NCBI RefSeq assembly: GCF_009363155.1
Contig: NZ_CP045302.1
Span: forward strand, 2,587,001-2,651,000
Direction of reading: 5' to 3'
DNA from: Azotobacter salinestris
Lineage (GTDB): Bacteria; Pseudomonadota; Gammaproteobacteria; Pseudomonadales; Pseudomonadaceae
Length of the DNA stretch: 64,000 nt
The translations under genes were made by a program, and so were the position numbers. Below, one piece after another: positions 54,003 through 63,083 of this stretch (the stretch's first letter is position 1; every line of letters starts with the position of its first letter). Under the pieces are notes generated by a model. That model had not been told where the DNA came from. It saw only the letters and a program-made list of their open reading frames with translations, and searched no databases.

Positions 54003-56174
54003 TCAGTTGACCGCACAGGACAGTTGCGCGGCCTGCTCGCGCAGCTGGCTCGCCAGGGTCGCCGCCTCCACCGGCCGGCCGATCAGATAGCCCTGGATCT
54101 CGTCGCAGCCGTGCTCACGCAGGAATTCGAGCTGCGCCGGCTCCTCGACCCCCTCGGCGACCACCTCCAGGCCCAGGCTGTGGGCCATGACGATGATCGC
54201 CCGGGTGATCGCCGCGTCGCCGCCGCGGCCGGAGCCATCCAGGCTGCGGATGAAGGTCTGGTCGATCTTCACCACGTTGACCGGCAGGTGCTTGAGATAG
54301 CCGAGCGACGAATAGCCGGTGCCGAAATCGTCGATCGCCAGGCGCACGCCCAGCGCGCGCAGCTTGCCGAACACCTGGGCCAGGTGTTCGACGTCGTCCG
54401 ACAGCTGGCTTTCGGTCAGCTCCAGCTCCAGCAGGTGCGCCGGCAGGCCGGTCCTGGCCAGCACGGCGCCGACCCGCTCGACGAAGTCGCCCTGGCGCAG
54501 CTGGCCCATGGAGATGTTCACCGCCACGCGCAGCTCGGCGATGCCTGCCTGTTGCCAGGCGCGCGCCTGGGCACAGGCCTGGTCCAGGACGAAGTCGCCG
54601 ATGGCGTCGATCTGCCCGGTTTCCTCGGCCAGGGGGATGAACTGGGCCGGCGACACCAGGCCGCGCTGGGGATGGCGCCAGCGCACCAGCGCCTCGGCGC
54701 CCTGCAGACGGTTCGCCGCAAAATTCAGCTTCGGCTGGTAGAACACCTCCAATTCGCCGCGCACCAGCGCCTTGTCCAGCTGCGCCTCGAGCAGCAGGCG
54801 CTCGCGGCTGCTGCTCTGCAGGCTGTCGCGGTAGAACTGCACGGTGTTGCAGCCGAGCTGCTTGGCATGGCGCATGGCCATGGCCGCCTGGCAGAGCAGC
54901 GTCGCCGGATCGCCGCCGGCCGCGGACAGCAGACCGATCCCCAGCGAAGCGCTGACCACCACCTCGTGCTCGTCCACCGACACGCCGTGGCGCAGCAGGG
55001 TGAGCAGGCGCCGCCCGAGCTGCTCCACCTCCTCAAGGGACTTGTCGGTTTCCAGCAGCACGGCGAATTCGTCGACGGCGATCCGCGCGACGATGTCGGC
55101 CCGGCGCAGGCTGCCGCCGAGGCGCCGGGCCAGCTCGCAGATGATCTGGTCGGCGACCTGATGGCCGAGGCTCTCGTTGAGCCGCTTGAAGCGATCCAGG
55201 TTGAAATGCATCAGCACCAGTTCGCGGCCGAGTACCCGCGGGCGCCCGATCAGGAGTTTCAGGCGGCGCAGCAGCAGGCTGCGGTTGGCCAGGCCGGTCA
55301 TCGGGTCGTGGCTGGACAGGTAGCGGCGCAACGCCTTTTCCTCGCGGCGCGCCTGCTCGCTGGCGGTCAGCGCCCGGGTGCGCTCGTTGACCCGCTCCTC
55401 CAGCGCCCGCTGCGCGCTGCGCAGCTCCTCCTCGACCTGGCGGCGCAGTTGCACCTCGCGCGCCAGCTCGTCGTTCAGTTGGACGGTGGCCTGTCGCGTC
55501 TGCTTCTCGAATTCCAGCAGCGAGCGGTTCTGGAAGCACTGCAGCAGGTTGCGGCGAGTCGCCCGGTTGATCTGCCAGGCACTGAGCACGAGGGCCGCCA
55601 GCAGGATCAGGCCGAGGATGCCCCAGCCCTGCAGCTCGCCATTGTCGAGGCTGAGCAGATACAGGCTGGAGGGCAGCAGGGCGGGCAGGGCGAAGGCGAG
55701 GAAGGCGCCCAGGCTGGCCGCATAGGCCATGCTGGCGCAGATGGTCGCCGCCGCCAGCAGGCCATGGATCAGCGCCTGCTGCAGCGGCGTGGCCAGCGGC
55801 ATGAGAAAGATGCCGATCTGGGTCAGGGTCGCACCCGAAACGGCTGCGCCGAGCAGGAAGCTGTGCCGCCAGGCCGCATCGGCCTGGCGCTCCTTCGGCG
55901 CCCGGTGGAAGGCCAGGATGCGCCACAGGCTCAGGCCGATCAGCAGGCCCAGCCAGAGCGCCAGCCAGGCCAGGGTGCTCGGGCTGTGCTGTTCCCAGCG
56001 CAGCAGCACGCAGCTCAGGCCGCCGCTCAGCATCAGCATGATCGGCAGCGGCGCGGCACGGTACAGGCGGCGGTTCAGGGCCGCCTCCATCTGTACGCCG
56101 TAACGCTCCCGGATGCTCTCCGGCGCGATGGCCGGCGGCATGACGTTGGCAGAAAAAACGAAATTCATGTCCAT
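54003..56174 (-). CDS. membrane GGDEF-EAL protein with degenerate GGDEF motif, predicted c-di-GMP phosphodiesterase
   Basis: A protein of about 723 residues. Six or so N-terminal membrane helices (about 35-210) are followed by a coiled-coil (QLNDELAREVQLRRQVEEEL), a GGDEF domain (about 290-460) and an EAL domain (about 475-720). The GGDEF signature reads AVDEF (in RIAVDEFAVLLE), so cyclase activity is probably lost. The EAL domain keeps LQGAEALVRWRHP, DDFGTGYSSLGYLKHL and KIDQTFIRSL, consistent with phosphodiesterase activity. The start is uncertain: ATG 56174 or 56168 fits best; the frame is open to 56249. It overlaps the region upstream of uvrD divergently. Confidence 0.9.
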   Translation of the reverse strand: MDMNFVFSANVMPPAIAPESIRERYGVQMEAALNRRLYRAAPLPIMLMLSGGLSCVLLRWEQHSPSTLAWLALWLGLLIGLSLWRILAFHRAPKERQADAAWRHSFLLGAAVSGATLTQIGIFLMPLATPLQQALIHGLLAAATICASMAYAASLGAFLAFALPALLPSSLYLLSLDNGELQGWGILGLILLAALVLSAWQINRATRRNLLQCFQNRSLLEFEKQTRQATVQLNDELAREVQLRRQVEEELRSAQRALEERVNERTRALTASEQARREEKALRRYLSSHDPMTGLANRSLLLRRLKLLIGRPRVLGRELVLMHFNLDRFKRLNESLGHQVADQIICELARRLGGSLRRADIVARIAVDEFAVLLETDKSLEEVEQLGRRLLTLLRHGVSVDEHEVVVSASLGIGLLSAAGGDPATLLCQAAMAMRHAKQLGCNTVQFYRDSLQSSSRERLLLEAQLDKALVRGELEVFYQPKLNFAANRLQGAEALVRWRHPQRGLVSPAQFIPLAEETGQIDAIGDFVLDQACAQARAWQQAGIAELRVAVNISMGQLRQGDFVERVGAVLARTGLPAHLLELELTESQLSDDVEHLAQVFGKLRALGVRLAIDDFGTGYSSLGYLKHLPVNVVKIDQTFIRSLDGSGRGGDAAITRAIIVMAHSLGLEVVAEGVEEPAQLEFLREHGCDEIQGYLIGRPVEAATLASQLREQAAQLSCAVN

Positions 56175-56291
56175 GATTCTGGTTATACGCGTCCTGTCCC
56201 AAGGTAAGCGGTCGAACGTTCTTCCTCGGTGTGGCATCGGCAAGGTCACCCGAGTTTGCCCCGTCTTCGCAGCCGCCGCTAGAATGCCGTG

Positions 56292-58472
56292 ATGCGCGAA
56301 GACCTATCCTTTCTGCTAAGTGCACTCAACGCCGCCCAGCGCCAAGCTGTAGCTGCCCCATTGGGTCCACACCTGGTGCTGGCCGGCGCCGGCTCGGGCA
56401 AGACCCGCGTGCTGGTGCACCGTATCGCCTGGCTGATCGAGGTGGAAAACGCCTCGCCCCACTCGATTCTCGCCGTGACCTTCACCAACAAGGCCGCCGC
56501 CGAAATGCGCGCGCGCATCGAGCAGTTGCTCGGGATGAGCCCGATGGGCATGTGGGTCGGCACCTTCCACGGCCTGGCCCACCGCCTGCTGCGCGCCCAC
56601 TGGCAGGAGGCGGGGCTGGCCGAGAACTTCCAGATCCTCGATTCCGACGACCAGCAGCGGCTGGTCAAGCGGGTGATCCGCGAGCTGGGCCTCGACGAGC
56701 AGCGCTGGCCGGCCCGCCAGGCGCAGTGGTTCATCAACGCGAAGAAGGACGAAGGCCTGCGCCCGCAGCACATCCAGCCGGGCGGCGACCTGTTCCTCGC
56801 CACCCAGGTGAAGATCTACGCGGCCTACGAGGCGGCCTGCGCGCGCGCCGGGGTGATCGACTTCGCCGAGCTGCTGCTGCGCGCCCTCGATCTGTGGCGC
56901 GACCGGCCGGGCCTTCTGGAGCACTACCAGCGGCGCTTCCGCCATGTGCTGGTGGACGAGTTCCAGGACACCAACGCGGTGCAGTACGCCTGGCTGCGCC
57001 TGCTGGCGCAGGGCGGCGCCAGCCTGATGGCGGTGGGCGACGACGACCAGTCGATCTACGGCTGGCGCGGCGCGCGGATCGAGAACATCCAGCAGTTCTG
57101 CCAGGACTTCCCCGCCGCCGAGACCATCCGCCTGGAGCAGAACTACCGCTCCACCGGCAGCATCCTCAAGGCCGCCAATGCGCTGATCGCCAACAACCAG
57201 GGCCGCCTCGGCAAGGAGCTGTGGACCGAGGGCGCGGACGGCGAGCCGATCGGCCTCTATGCCGCCTTCAACGAGCACGACGAAGCGCGCTACGTGGTGG
57301 ACAGCATCCGCCAGGCGCTCAAGGACGGCCTGGCGCACGGCGAGATCGCCATCCTCTACCGCTCCAACGCCCAGTCGCGGGTGCTCGAGGAAGCGCTGCT
57401 GCGGGAGAAGATCCCCTACCGCATTTACGGCGGCCAGCGCTTCTTCGAGCGCGCCGAGATCAGGAACGCGGTAGCCTACCTGCGGCTGATCCATACCCGC
57501 CACAACGACGCGGCGCTGGAGCGGGTCATCAACCTGCCGGCCCGCGGCATCGGCGAGAAGACCGTCGAGACCCTGCGCCAGCTGGCCCGCGAGGCCGACC
57601 TCTCGCTGTGGAGCGTGCTGCATCAGGCGGTCGGCGGCAAGCTGGTTTCCGGCCGCGCCGCCAGCGCGCTGAACGCCTTCGTCGAGCTGATCGACACCCT
57701 GGCCCTGAAGGTCGAGCAGCTGCCGCTGGCGCAGACGATCCAGGTGGTGATCGAGGATTCCGGGCTGCGCGCCTACCACGGTGCGGAAAAGGGCGAGAAG
57801 GCCCAGGCCCGGGTGGAGAACCTCGAAGAGCTGGTCAGCGCCGCCCGCGCCTTCGAGCACCACGAGGACGAGGGCCTGCAGACACCGCTGGCGGCCTTCC
57901 TCGACCACGCCTCGCTGGAAGCCGGCGAGCAGCAGGCCGGCGACTTCGAGGACAGCGTGCAGCTGATGACCCTGCACAGCGCCAAGGGCCTGGAATTCCC
58001 GCTGGTATTCCTGGTCGGCATGGAGGAGGGCCTGTTCCCCCACAAGATGAGCCTGGAGGAACCCGGCCGCCTCGAAGAGGAGCGCCGCCTGGCCTATGTC
58101 GGCATCACCCGCGCCATGCAGCGCCTGGTGGTGAGCTATGCCGAGACCCGCCGCCTGTACGGCAGCGAGACCTACAACAGGATCTCGCGCTTCGTCCGCG
58201 AACTGCCCCCGGCGCTGATCCGCGAGGTGCGCCTGACCAACACCGTCAGCCGCCCTGTCGCCGCCCGCCCCGGCCACGCCGCGGTGCTCGCTGGCGCCGC
58301 CGTGCCGGACACCCCCTTCGCCCTCGGCCAGCGCGTGCGTCATCCGCTGTTCGGCGAGGGCACCATCCTCAACTTCGAGGGCGCCGGCGCCCAGGCGCGG
58401 GTGCAGGTGAACTTCGAGGATGAAGGCAGCAAGTGGCTGATGCTCGGCTACGCCAAGCTGGAGGCGGTGTAG
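56292..58472 (+). CDS. uvrD: DNA helicase II (UvrD)
   Basis: 3'-5' DNA helicase for nucleotide excision and mismatch repair. The 726-residue protein has Walker A LVLAGAGSGKTRVLVHRIAW near residue 30, motif Ia AVTFTNKAAAEMR, Walker B VLVDEFQDTNAVQY, motif III VGDDDQSIYGWRGA, motif IV RLEQNYRSTGSIL, motif V LMTLHSAKGLEFPLVFLVG and motif VI YVGITRAMQRLVVSYA. The C-terminal Tudor-like tail (RVRHPLFGEGTILNFEGAG) is typical of UvrD, not Rep. ATG 56292 is preferred over the GTG three bases earlier. Confidence 0.97.
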   Translation: MREDLSFLLSALNAAQRQAVAAPLGPHLVLAGAGSGKTRVLVHRIAWLIEVENASPHSILAVTFTNKAAAEMRARIEQLLGMSPMGMWVGTFHGLAHRLLRAHWQEAGLAENFQILDSDDQQRLVKRVIRELGLDEQRWPARQAQWFINAKKDEGLRPQHIQPGGDLFLATQVKIYAAYEAACARAGVIDFAELLLRALDLWRDRPGLLEHYQRRFRHVLVDEFQDTNAVQYAWLRLLAQGGASLMAVGDDDQSIYGWRGARIENIQQFCQDFPAAETIRLEQNYRSTGSILKAANALIANNQGRLGKELWTEGADGEPIGLYAAFNEHDEARYVVDSIRQALKDGLAHGEIAILYRSNAQSRVLEEALLREKIPYRIYGGQRFFERAEIRNAVAYLRLIHTRHNDAALERVINLPARGIGEKTVETLRQLAREADLSLWSVLHQAVGGKLVSGRAASALNAFVELIDTLALKVEQLPLAQTIQVVIEDSGLRAYHGAEKGEKAQARVENLEELVSAARAFEHHEDEGLQTPLAAFLDHASLEAGEQQAGDFEDSVQLMTLHSAKGLEFPLVFLVGMEEGLFPHKMSLEEPGRLEEERRLAYVGITRAMQRLVVSYAETRRLYGSETYNRISRFVRELPPALIREVRLTNTVSRPVAARPGHAAVLAGAAVPDTPFALGQRVRHPLFGEGTILNFEGAGAQARVQVNFEDEGSKWLMLGYAKLEAV

Positions 58473-58573
58473 CCGGATCGCCCCGGCCAGCCCGGCCCAA
58501 ATTCTTCCGCCACCGGTCGCCGCCACCGGCAGCCGCTGCGGCAGCGGCCATACTCAAAAGCGGAGGTGAGTCC

Positions 58574-59140
58574 ATGACCGGTTCCGCGCAGATCCTCGAC
58601 ACCGCCCTGCAAATCGCCGAGCGTAGCGGCTGGGAGCGCCTGCGCCTGTTCGACGTGGCCGCCACGCTGGACATCGGGCTGGACGAGATCGCCCGCCACT
58701 ATCGGGACAAGGACGCCCTGGTGGAAGCCTGGTTCGACCGCGCCGACGCCGCCCTGCTGGCCCGTGCCCGGGACACCGCCCTGGCGGCGATGGCCCCTGC
58801 CGGACGGCTGGAGGAGTTGATGGTGGCCTGGTTCGCCACTCTGGCCCCGCACCGGACCCTGACCGGGGAGATGCTGTGCTACAAGCTCGAGTTGGGCCAC
58901 CTCCATCTGCAGGCGCAGGGACTGATGCGCATCAGCCGCACCGTGCAGTGGTGGCGCGAGGCGGCCGGACGGAACAACGCCTACTTCTCGCGCATCGGCG
59001 AGGAGTGCGCGCTCAGCGCCGTCTACCTGTGCACCCTCTCCCACTGGCTGCGCCATCGCCGGGACGACGAGGCGGCGCTGCGCGCCTACCTGCGCCGGCG
59101 CCTGCACGGCCTGCCGCTGGCCTGCCTGCTGCGGCCCTGA
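58574..59140 (+). CDS. TetR-like transcriptional regulator
   Basis: A 188-residue protein with an N-terminal TetR-type helix-turn-helix (ILDTALQIAERSGWERLRLF, DVAATLDIGLDEIARHYRDK) and an all-helical C-terminal ligand domain. GGAGGTGAG lies 6 bases before the ATG at 58574; the open frame before it overlaps uvrD and is not family-like. In the C-terminal half RTVQWWREAAGRNNAYFSRI is distinctive. It is alone between uvrD and the Tim44 gene; target genes unknown. Confidence 0.75.
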   Translation: MTGSAQILDTALQIAERSGWERLRLFDVAATLDIGLDEIARHYRDKDALVEAWFDRADAALLARARDTALAAMAPAGRLEELMVAWFATLAPHRTLTGEMLCYKLELGHLHLQAQGLMRISRTVQWWREAAGRNNAYFSRIGEECALSAVYLCTLSHWLRHRRDDEAALRAYLRRRLHGLPLACLLRP

Positions 59141-59296
59141 GCCGGCACGGCACGGGCGCAAAAGCTCGAAACATTTTTTCGCGGGCGCGGTCCGGCGACC
59201 GGCCACCATCGCTTCCAGCTTGGGAAATAATGAATGACAGGCCCCGGCACTGCTGGGCAAGATGAAATGCGTGACATCAACTACGGGAACTCCCAC

Positions 59297-60151
59297 ATGC
59301 GCCGTTTTCTCAGTCTTTTCATGGCATGTTGCGTGGCCATGACCCTCAGCCTCGACGCCAACGCCAAGCGTTTCGGCGGCGGCAAGTCGTCCGGCAGTGC
59401 GCCGATCCACCAGAGCCGCCAGGCCCAGCCGCAGCAGCCGGCCGGCAGCACCGCCACGGCGCCGAACGCGGCCGCGCCGACCCCCGCCCGTCCGGCCAGC
59501 GGCGCTTCGCGCTGGCTCGGTCCGCTGGCCGGCATCGCCGCCGGCGGCCTGCTCGCCTCGATGTTCATGGGCGACGGCTTCGATGGCATCCAACTGCTCG
59601 ACATCCTGATCCTCGCGCTGATCGCCTTCCTGGTGTACCGCCTGATCGCCGCCCGCCGGCGCAAGCTGCACCCGGCCATGGCCGGCCACGCGCCGATGCA
59701 GCGGGAAATGCCGGCCCAGCCGCGTCCGACCGCCAGCGCCGCGCCGGCTGCCGCCCAGCGTCGGGCTCCGATCCAGGCGCCGGCTTGGTTCAACGAGCAG
59801 CGCTTCCTGGAAGCCGCACGCCAGCATTTCATGTCCCTGCAGCAGCACTGGGACGCCAACGAGATGGACAAGATCGCCGAGTTCGTCACCCCGCAGATGC
59901 TCGAGTTCATTCGCAAGGAACGCGCCGAGCTGGGCGACGGCTTCCAGTCCACCTACGTCGACAACCTGCAGGTGCAGCTGGACGGCCTGGACGATCTGGC
60001 CGACAAGACCGTCGCCACCCTGACCTTCAGCGGCGTGTCGAAGAACTCCCGCTTCGAGCAGGGCGAGGCCTTCAGCGAGAGCTGGCGCATGGAGCGCCGC
60101 CATGGCGAGAACCAGCCCTGGCTGATCGCCGGCATCCGCCAGAACGGCTGA
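59297..60151 (+). CDS. Tim44-like domain membrane protein
   Basis: A 284-residue protein: a signal peptide or N-terminal anchor (about 1-23), a Gly/Ser and Pro/Ala-rich low-complexity linker (about 28-70), a membrane hairpin (about 75-125: SRWLGPLAGIAAGGLLASMF, LLDILILALIAFLVYRLIAA), and a C-terminal Tim44-like domain (about 180-284: FNEQRFLEAARQHFMSLQQH, QSTYVDNLQVQLDGLDDL). This architecture is common in Betaproteobacteria and Pseudomonas, with proposed but unproven membrane roles. ATG 59297 chosen; the open frame before it lacks the signal. Confidence 0.85.
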   Translation: MRRFLSLFMACCVAMTLSLDANAKRFGGGKSSGSAPIHQSRQAQPQQPAGSTATAPNAAAPTPARPASGASRWLGPLAGIAAGGLLASMFMGDGFDGIQLLDILILALIAFLVYRLIAARRRKLHPAMAGHAPMQREMPAQPRPTASAAPAAAQRRAPIQAPAWFNEQRFLEAARQHFMSLQQHWDANEMDKIAEFVTPQMLEFIRKERAELGDGFQSTYVDNLQVQLDGLDDLADKTVATLTFSGVSKNSRFEQGEAFSESWRMERRHGENQPWLIAGIRQNG

Positions 60152-60168
60152 GCCAGGCTCCAGAGACA

Positions 60169-60199
60169 GGAAACCCGGGCTTGCCCGGGTTTCCTTTTT
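60169..60199. terminator. bidirectional Rho-independent terminator
   Basis: Perfect 12-bp stem GGAAACCCGGGC / GCCCGGGTTTCC, with TTTTTC after it on the plus strand, between convergent genes (Tim44-like and diguanylate cyclase). Confidence 0.92.
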
Positions 60200-61593
60200 C
60201 AGCTTCCCATTTCCCGGGCCAGTGCCACCCGGTTGCGCCCGCCATGCTTGGCGTCGTACAGCGCACGGTCGGCCTGGCGCAACAGGCGCTGATAGTCCGG
60301 GTGGCTGTCGTGCAGGGCCACGCCGATGCTCACGGTCAGCTGCAGGTCATGCTCGCCCGACAGGCGGAAGCGCTCCTTCTCGGCCTGCTGGCGCAGCTTC
60401 TCGGCCACCCCGAGCGCATGCCCCTGGTTGACGTCGACCAGCAGCACGAGAAACTCCTCGCCGCCCATGCGGAACACGTAGTCGCCGCCGCGGCAATTGT
60501 TGCTGAGCAGGGCGGCGAGCTGTTGCAGGACCAGATCGCCGGCTTCGTGGCCGAACTCGTCGTTGATGTGCTTGAAATGGTCGATATCCACGGCCAGCAC
60601 GGCGAAGGAGCGCTCGTTCTGCCGCGCATAGGCCACCTCCTTGGCCAGGATCACCGGCAGGAACTTGCGGTTGAGCATGCGCGTCAGCACGTCGCGGCCG
60701 CTCTCCAGCACATTGGCCTGCTCGAACAGGTTGTCGAGGTGGAAGACGATGCCCTTGGCCTGTTCGCGCAACGTTCGCAGGGTATGCAGGCGCTGCTCCA
60801 CGCTCGGCTCGGCCGCCGGCTGCTCGAACAGCGGCAGCAGTACCTCGTCGATCTGCCGCATGCCCTCCAGGATCAGCTCGGTTTCCCGGGAACCCTGGAA
60901 GGCATGGGCCCCCTTGTGGCGGAACCAGAGGCCGAACTCCGAGCCGGACAGCCGCGGTAGTTGCGTGAAGGGCTGGCCGACCGCCAGGTCGAACATCAAC
61001 TGATTTTCCCAGTCGAGCAGGGCGGAGCGCTGGCGCTCCTGCTCGACGCCGATGTTCTGCGCCACCGAGAACAGCCGATAGCCTTCCTCGCTGCGCGAAT
61101 TGCGGTCATGGGCGTCGGAGAAGGCTCGGCTCATGACCTCCATGGCCAGATCGACGGTCTCGCCGATCAGGCGCTGGCCGAGGAGCTTGTGCTCGGGATC
61201 GAGGGGCTGCCGGCAGAGCAGCGCGAACAGCCGCTCGCGCAGATGGCGGGCGCCGCGCAGCACCAGATGGATGGGGATCTTGATGCGCGCATGGATCTCG
61301 CCGATCTGCTTTTGCTGGGTGATCAGCGTTTGCAGCGCAGCATCGTCGTCGCCCGCGGAAAACACCGAGACGATCCATTGCTGCAGGGTGCCATGCAGAC
61401 GGCTCTTCACCTGCTCGTGGGTGAGGAAGAGCGTGGCCTGTTCGTCCTGCAGCATCTGCTCGTAGAAATACCCGGCCAGCTCGGCCTGGTGGGTAGTGGT
61501 CAGCTCCCTGACCTGGACGACGACCGACGCAGGAAATTGCGCGAGCAATAGTTTCCATTCAACGGCCTGTTGTTCTGGGGAAGTACCGGGCAT
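60199..61593 (-). CDS. globin-coupled diguanylate cyclase
   Basis: Oxygen-sensing cyclase that makes c-di-GMP. The 464-residue protein has an N-terminal sensor globin (about 10-170; [40 protein letters not shown] supplying the proximal-side His region), a helical middle domain, and a GGDEF domain (about 300-460: [39 protein letters not shown]). The signature MGGEEFLV is intact and is preceded by an RGGD inhibitory site at the usual 5-residue spacing. ATG 61593 has AGGA 7 bases upstream. Resembles the DosC type. Confidence 0.92.
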   Translation of the reverse strand: MPGTSPEQQAVEWKLLLAQFPASVVVQVRELTTTHQAELAGYFYEQMLQDEQATLFLTHEQVKSRLHGTLQQWIVSVFSAGDDDAALQTLITQQKQIGEIHARIKIPIHLVLRGARHLRERLFALLCRQPLDPEHKLLGQRLIGETVDLAMEVMSRAFSDAHDRNSRSEEGYRLFSVAQNIGVEQERQRSALLDWENQLMFDLAVGQPFTQLPRLSGSEFGLWFRHKGAHAFQGSRETELILEGMRQIDEVLLPLFEQPAAEPSVEQRLHTLRTLREQAKGIVFHLDNLFEQANVLESGRDVLTRMLNRKFLPVILAKEVAYARQNERSFAVLAVDIDHFKHINDEFGHEAGDLVLQQLAALLSNNCRGGDYVFRMGGEEFLVLLVDVNQGHALGVAEKLRQQAEKERFRLSGEHDLQLTVSIGVALHDSHPDYQRLLRQADRALYDAKHGGRNRVALAREMGS

Positions 61594-62111
61594 AGAAGAT
61601 CCTGCTCTGTTCTGGAGTGTCGCACTGGGGGCTGTGATCGAAGCGATCGTTGGTCCACCGTCGCCCGCCGCGGCCGGACGAATGCTTCGTCGCCGGCGGG
61701 CCATCAGGAGGGAAGCCGTCAAGGTGTATTCTCAACCATCGCAGTCGAAGCGACCTTGACCGGATGCAACACCTTGAAGGCAACCGTCGTGCATCCGGCT
61801 TCGTCGTCCTGCCCCCGTCTCCGCTGGCAGGGGCAACCAGCGCCCGAGGTCTGGCCACCGTGAGGTACGGGCTTGGCGTGCGATCAGCAGGCAGTATCGC
61901 GGAGCACCGGGGGGGAGTCCAGATTGTCGTCGACCGCTCGGAAGGCTTCCAAGCGGTGCATTCTGCGACATTATGGCGCACCCCTTGACAAGCGCCAGAG
62001 CCCAGTCATTTTTGGGCGTCGTTATATTGACGCCCGTCTGCGCAGCGGTCGGCGCACCTGCTGCCGGCCGTCCTCCCGCCGCATGAACAGACCCTGGCGG
62101 CCGCCTGAGTA
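61594..62111. other. intergenic stretch, no gene recognised
   Basis: About 520 bases upstream of the diguanylate cyclase gene and downstream of the copper-binding protein gene (both minus strand). A hairpin GGGCGTC / GACGCCC with an 8-base AT-rich loop lies near 62015-62036. Short frames on both strands have no supportable content. Confidence 0.5.
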
Positions 62112-62441
62112 TCAGGCGGCCATCCGTTCGCACTCCTCGGCACATGCCCGGCAGGCCTGAGCGCAGCGCTGGCAGTGCTCGGCCTCGTGCCGGGCGCATT
62201 CCTCGCCGCAGGCACGGCAGACCTGCGCGCATTGCCGGCAGAAGGCCTGGGCATAGTCGCTGCCCCGCGCCATCAGGGTGGCCGCCATCTTGCAGAAGTC
62301 GGCGCAATCCATGTCCAGGGCGATGCAGCGCGCCATCATCTGCACGTTGTCCTCGCGCAGACAGGACGCCGCACAGGTCTCGCAGGCCCAGGCGCAGTGG
62401 CTGCAGGCCTGGATGCAGGATTCGTACATGGAAGCATTCAT
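62112..62441 (-). CDS. cysteine-rich four-helix-bundle copper-binding protein
   Basis: A 109-residue protein with Cys spaced along amphipathic helices (CIQACSHCAWACETCAASC, CIALDMDCADFCKMAATLMA, FCRQCAQVCRACGEECARH, HCQRCAQACRACAEECERM), about 20 Cys in all, the DUF326/Csp pattern of copper-storage proteins. No signal peptide is seen, suggesting cytosolic copper storage (Csp3-like). AAGGAGAA lies 6 bases before ATG 62441, which sets the start over a longer open frame. It is alone; no copper-exporting ATPase is next to it in this window. Confidence 0.88.
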   Translation of the reverse strand: MNASMYESCIQACSHCAWACETCAASCLREDNVQMMARCIALDMDCADFCKMAATLMARGSDYAQAFCRQCAQVCRACGEECARHEAEHCQRCAQACRACAEECERMAA

Positions 62442-62659
62442 GTTCGTTCTCCTTCGCGGGGTAATGGACCGGAACGGCTGCGAAAACCACAGCCTTCCGG
62501 TGGACTTTGCGCCATCGGAGGAGGTTTCTGCAGAGGAGACGAATGGTCCGCAACAGAACGGCCGGGGCCGGGCTATACAGTGCCTGCGACCCGGCGCGAT
62601 TCTGCTTGTCCGGATGCTGGGGTATAAAGCGCGCATCATTGCCTGAGGACGAACGAGCC

Positions 62660-63067
62660 GTGGAAGACGTCATCGACCAACTGCGCGAGCTGAACGAGCC
62701 CGTGCCGGTACCCCTGGAGCTGCCCGACGAAGACCTGCTGGTGGAGATCGAGGAGCAGCTTCTGATCAACCTGCCCTTCGAGCTGCGCGAGTTCCTGCTC
62801 AAGGTCAGCGACGTGGTCTACGGCGGCCTGGAGCCGGTGACCGTGACCGATCCCCAGTCGCACACCTACCTGCCGGAAGTCGCCGCGGTCGCCTGGGACC
62901 AGGGCGTGCCGCGCGACCTGGTGCCGCTGTGCCAGGCCGGCGACGACTACTACGTGGTGGACATCGAGGGCCAGGTGCTGCTGTGGAGCGGCGACAGCGG
63001 CGAGCTGACCGACGAGAGCTGGGATTCGGTGTGGCACTGGGTGAAGGACGTCTGGCTCGAGAGCTGA
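62660..63067 (+). CDS. SMI1/KNR4 (SUKH) family protein
   Basis: A 135-residue protein starting at a GTG (62660) with GGA upstream. The sequence shows the SUKH features: EEQLLINLPFELREFLLKVS, DVVYGGLEPVTVTD, then VPLCQAGDDYYVVDIEGQVL and the acidic C-terminal WHWVKDVWLES. It is a chromosomal relative of the fold in integron cassette 2, but too different to be a copy. SUKH proteins often act as immunity proteins; no toxin gene is adjacent. It converges with the nucleoside-recognition gene 17 bases away. Confidence 0.82.
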   Translation: MEDVIDQLRELNEPVPVPLELPDEDLLVEIEEQLLINLPFELREFLLKVSDVVYGGLEPVTVTDPQSHTYLPEVAAVAWDQGVPRDLVPLCQAGDDYYVVDIEGQVLLWSGDSGELTDESWDSVWHWVKDVWLES

Positions 63068-63083
63068 GCCTGCGCCGTCCGCC

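Noticed and set aside
56316-58526. Minus-strand frame of 736 codons across uvrD
   Set aside because: Antisense of uvrD with no family content.
62015-62036. GGGCGTC/GACGCCC hairpin considered as terminator of the copper-binding gene
   Set aside because: On the minus strand the stem is followed by A residues, not T, and it is over 70 bases from the stop, so no terminator is claimed.
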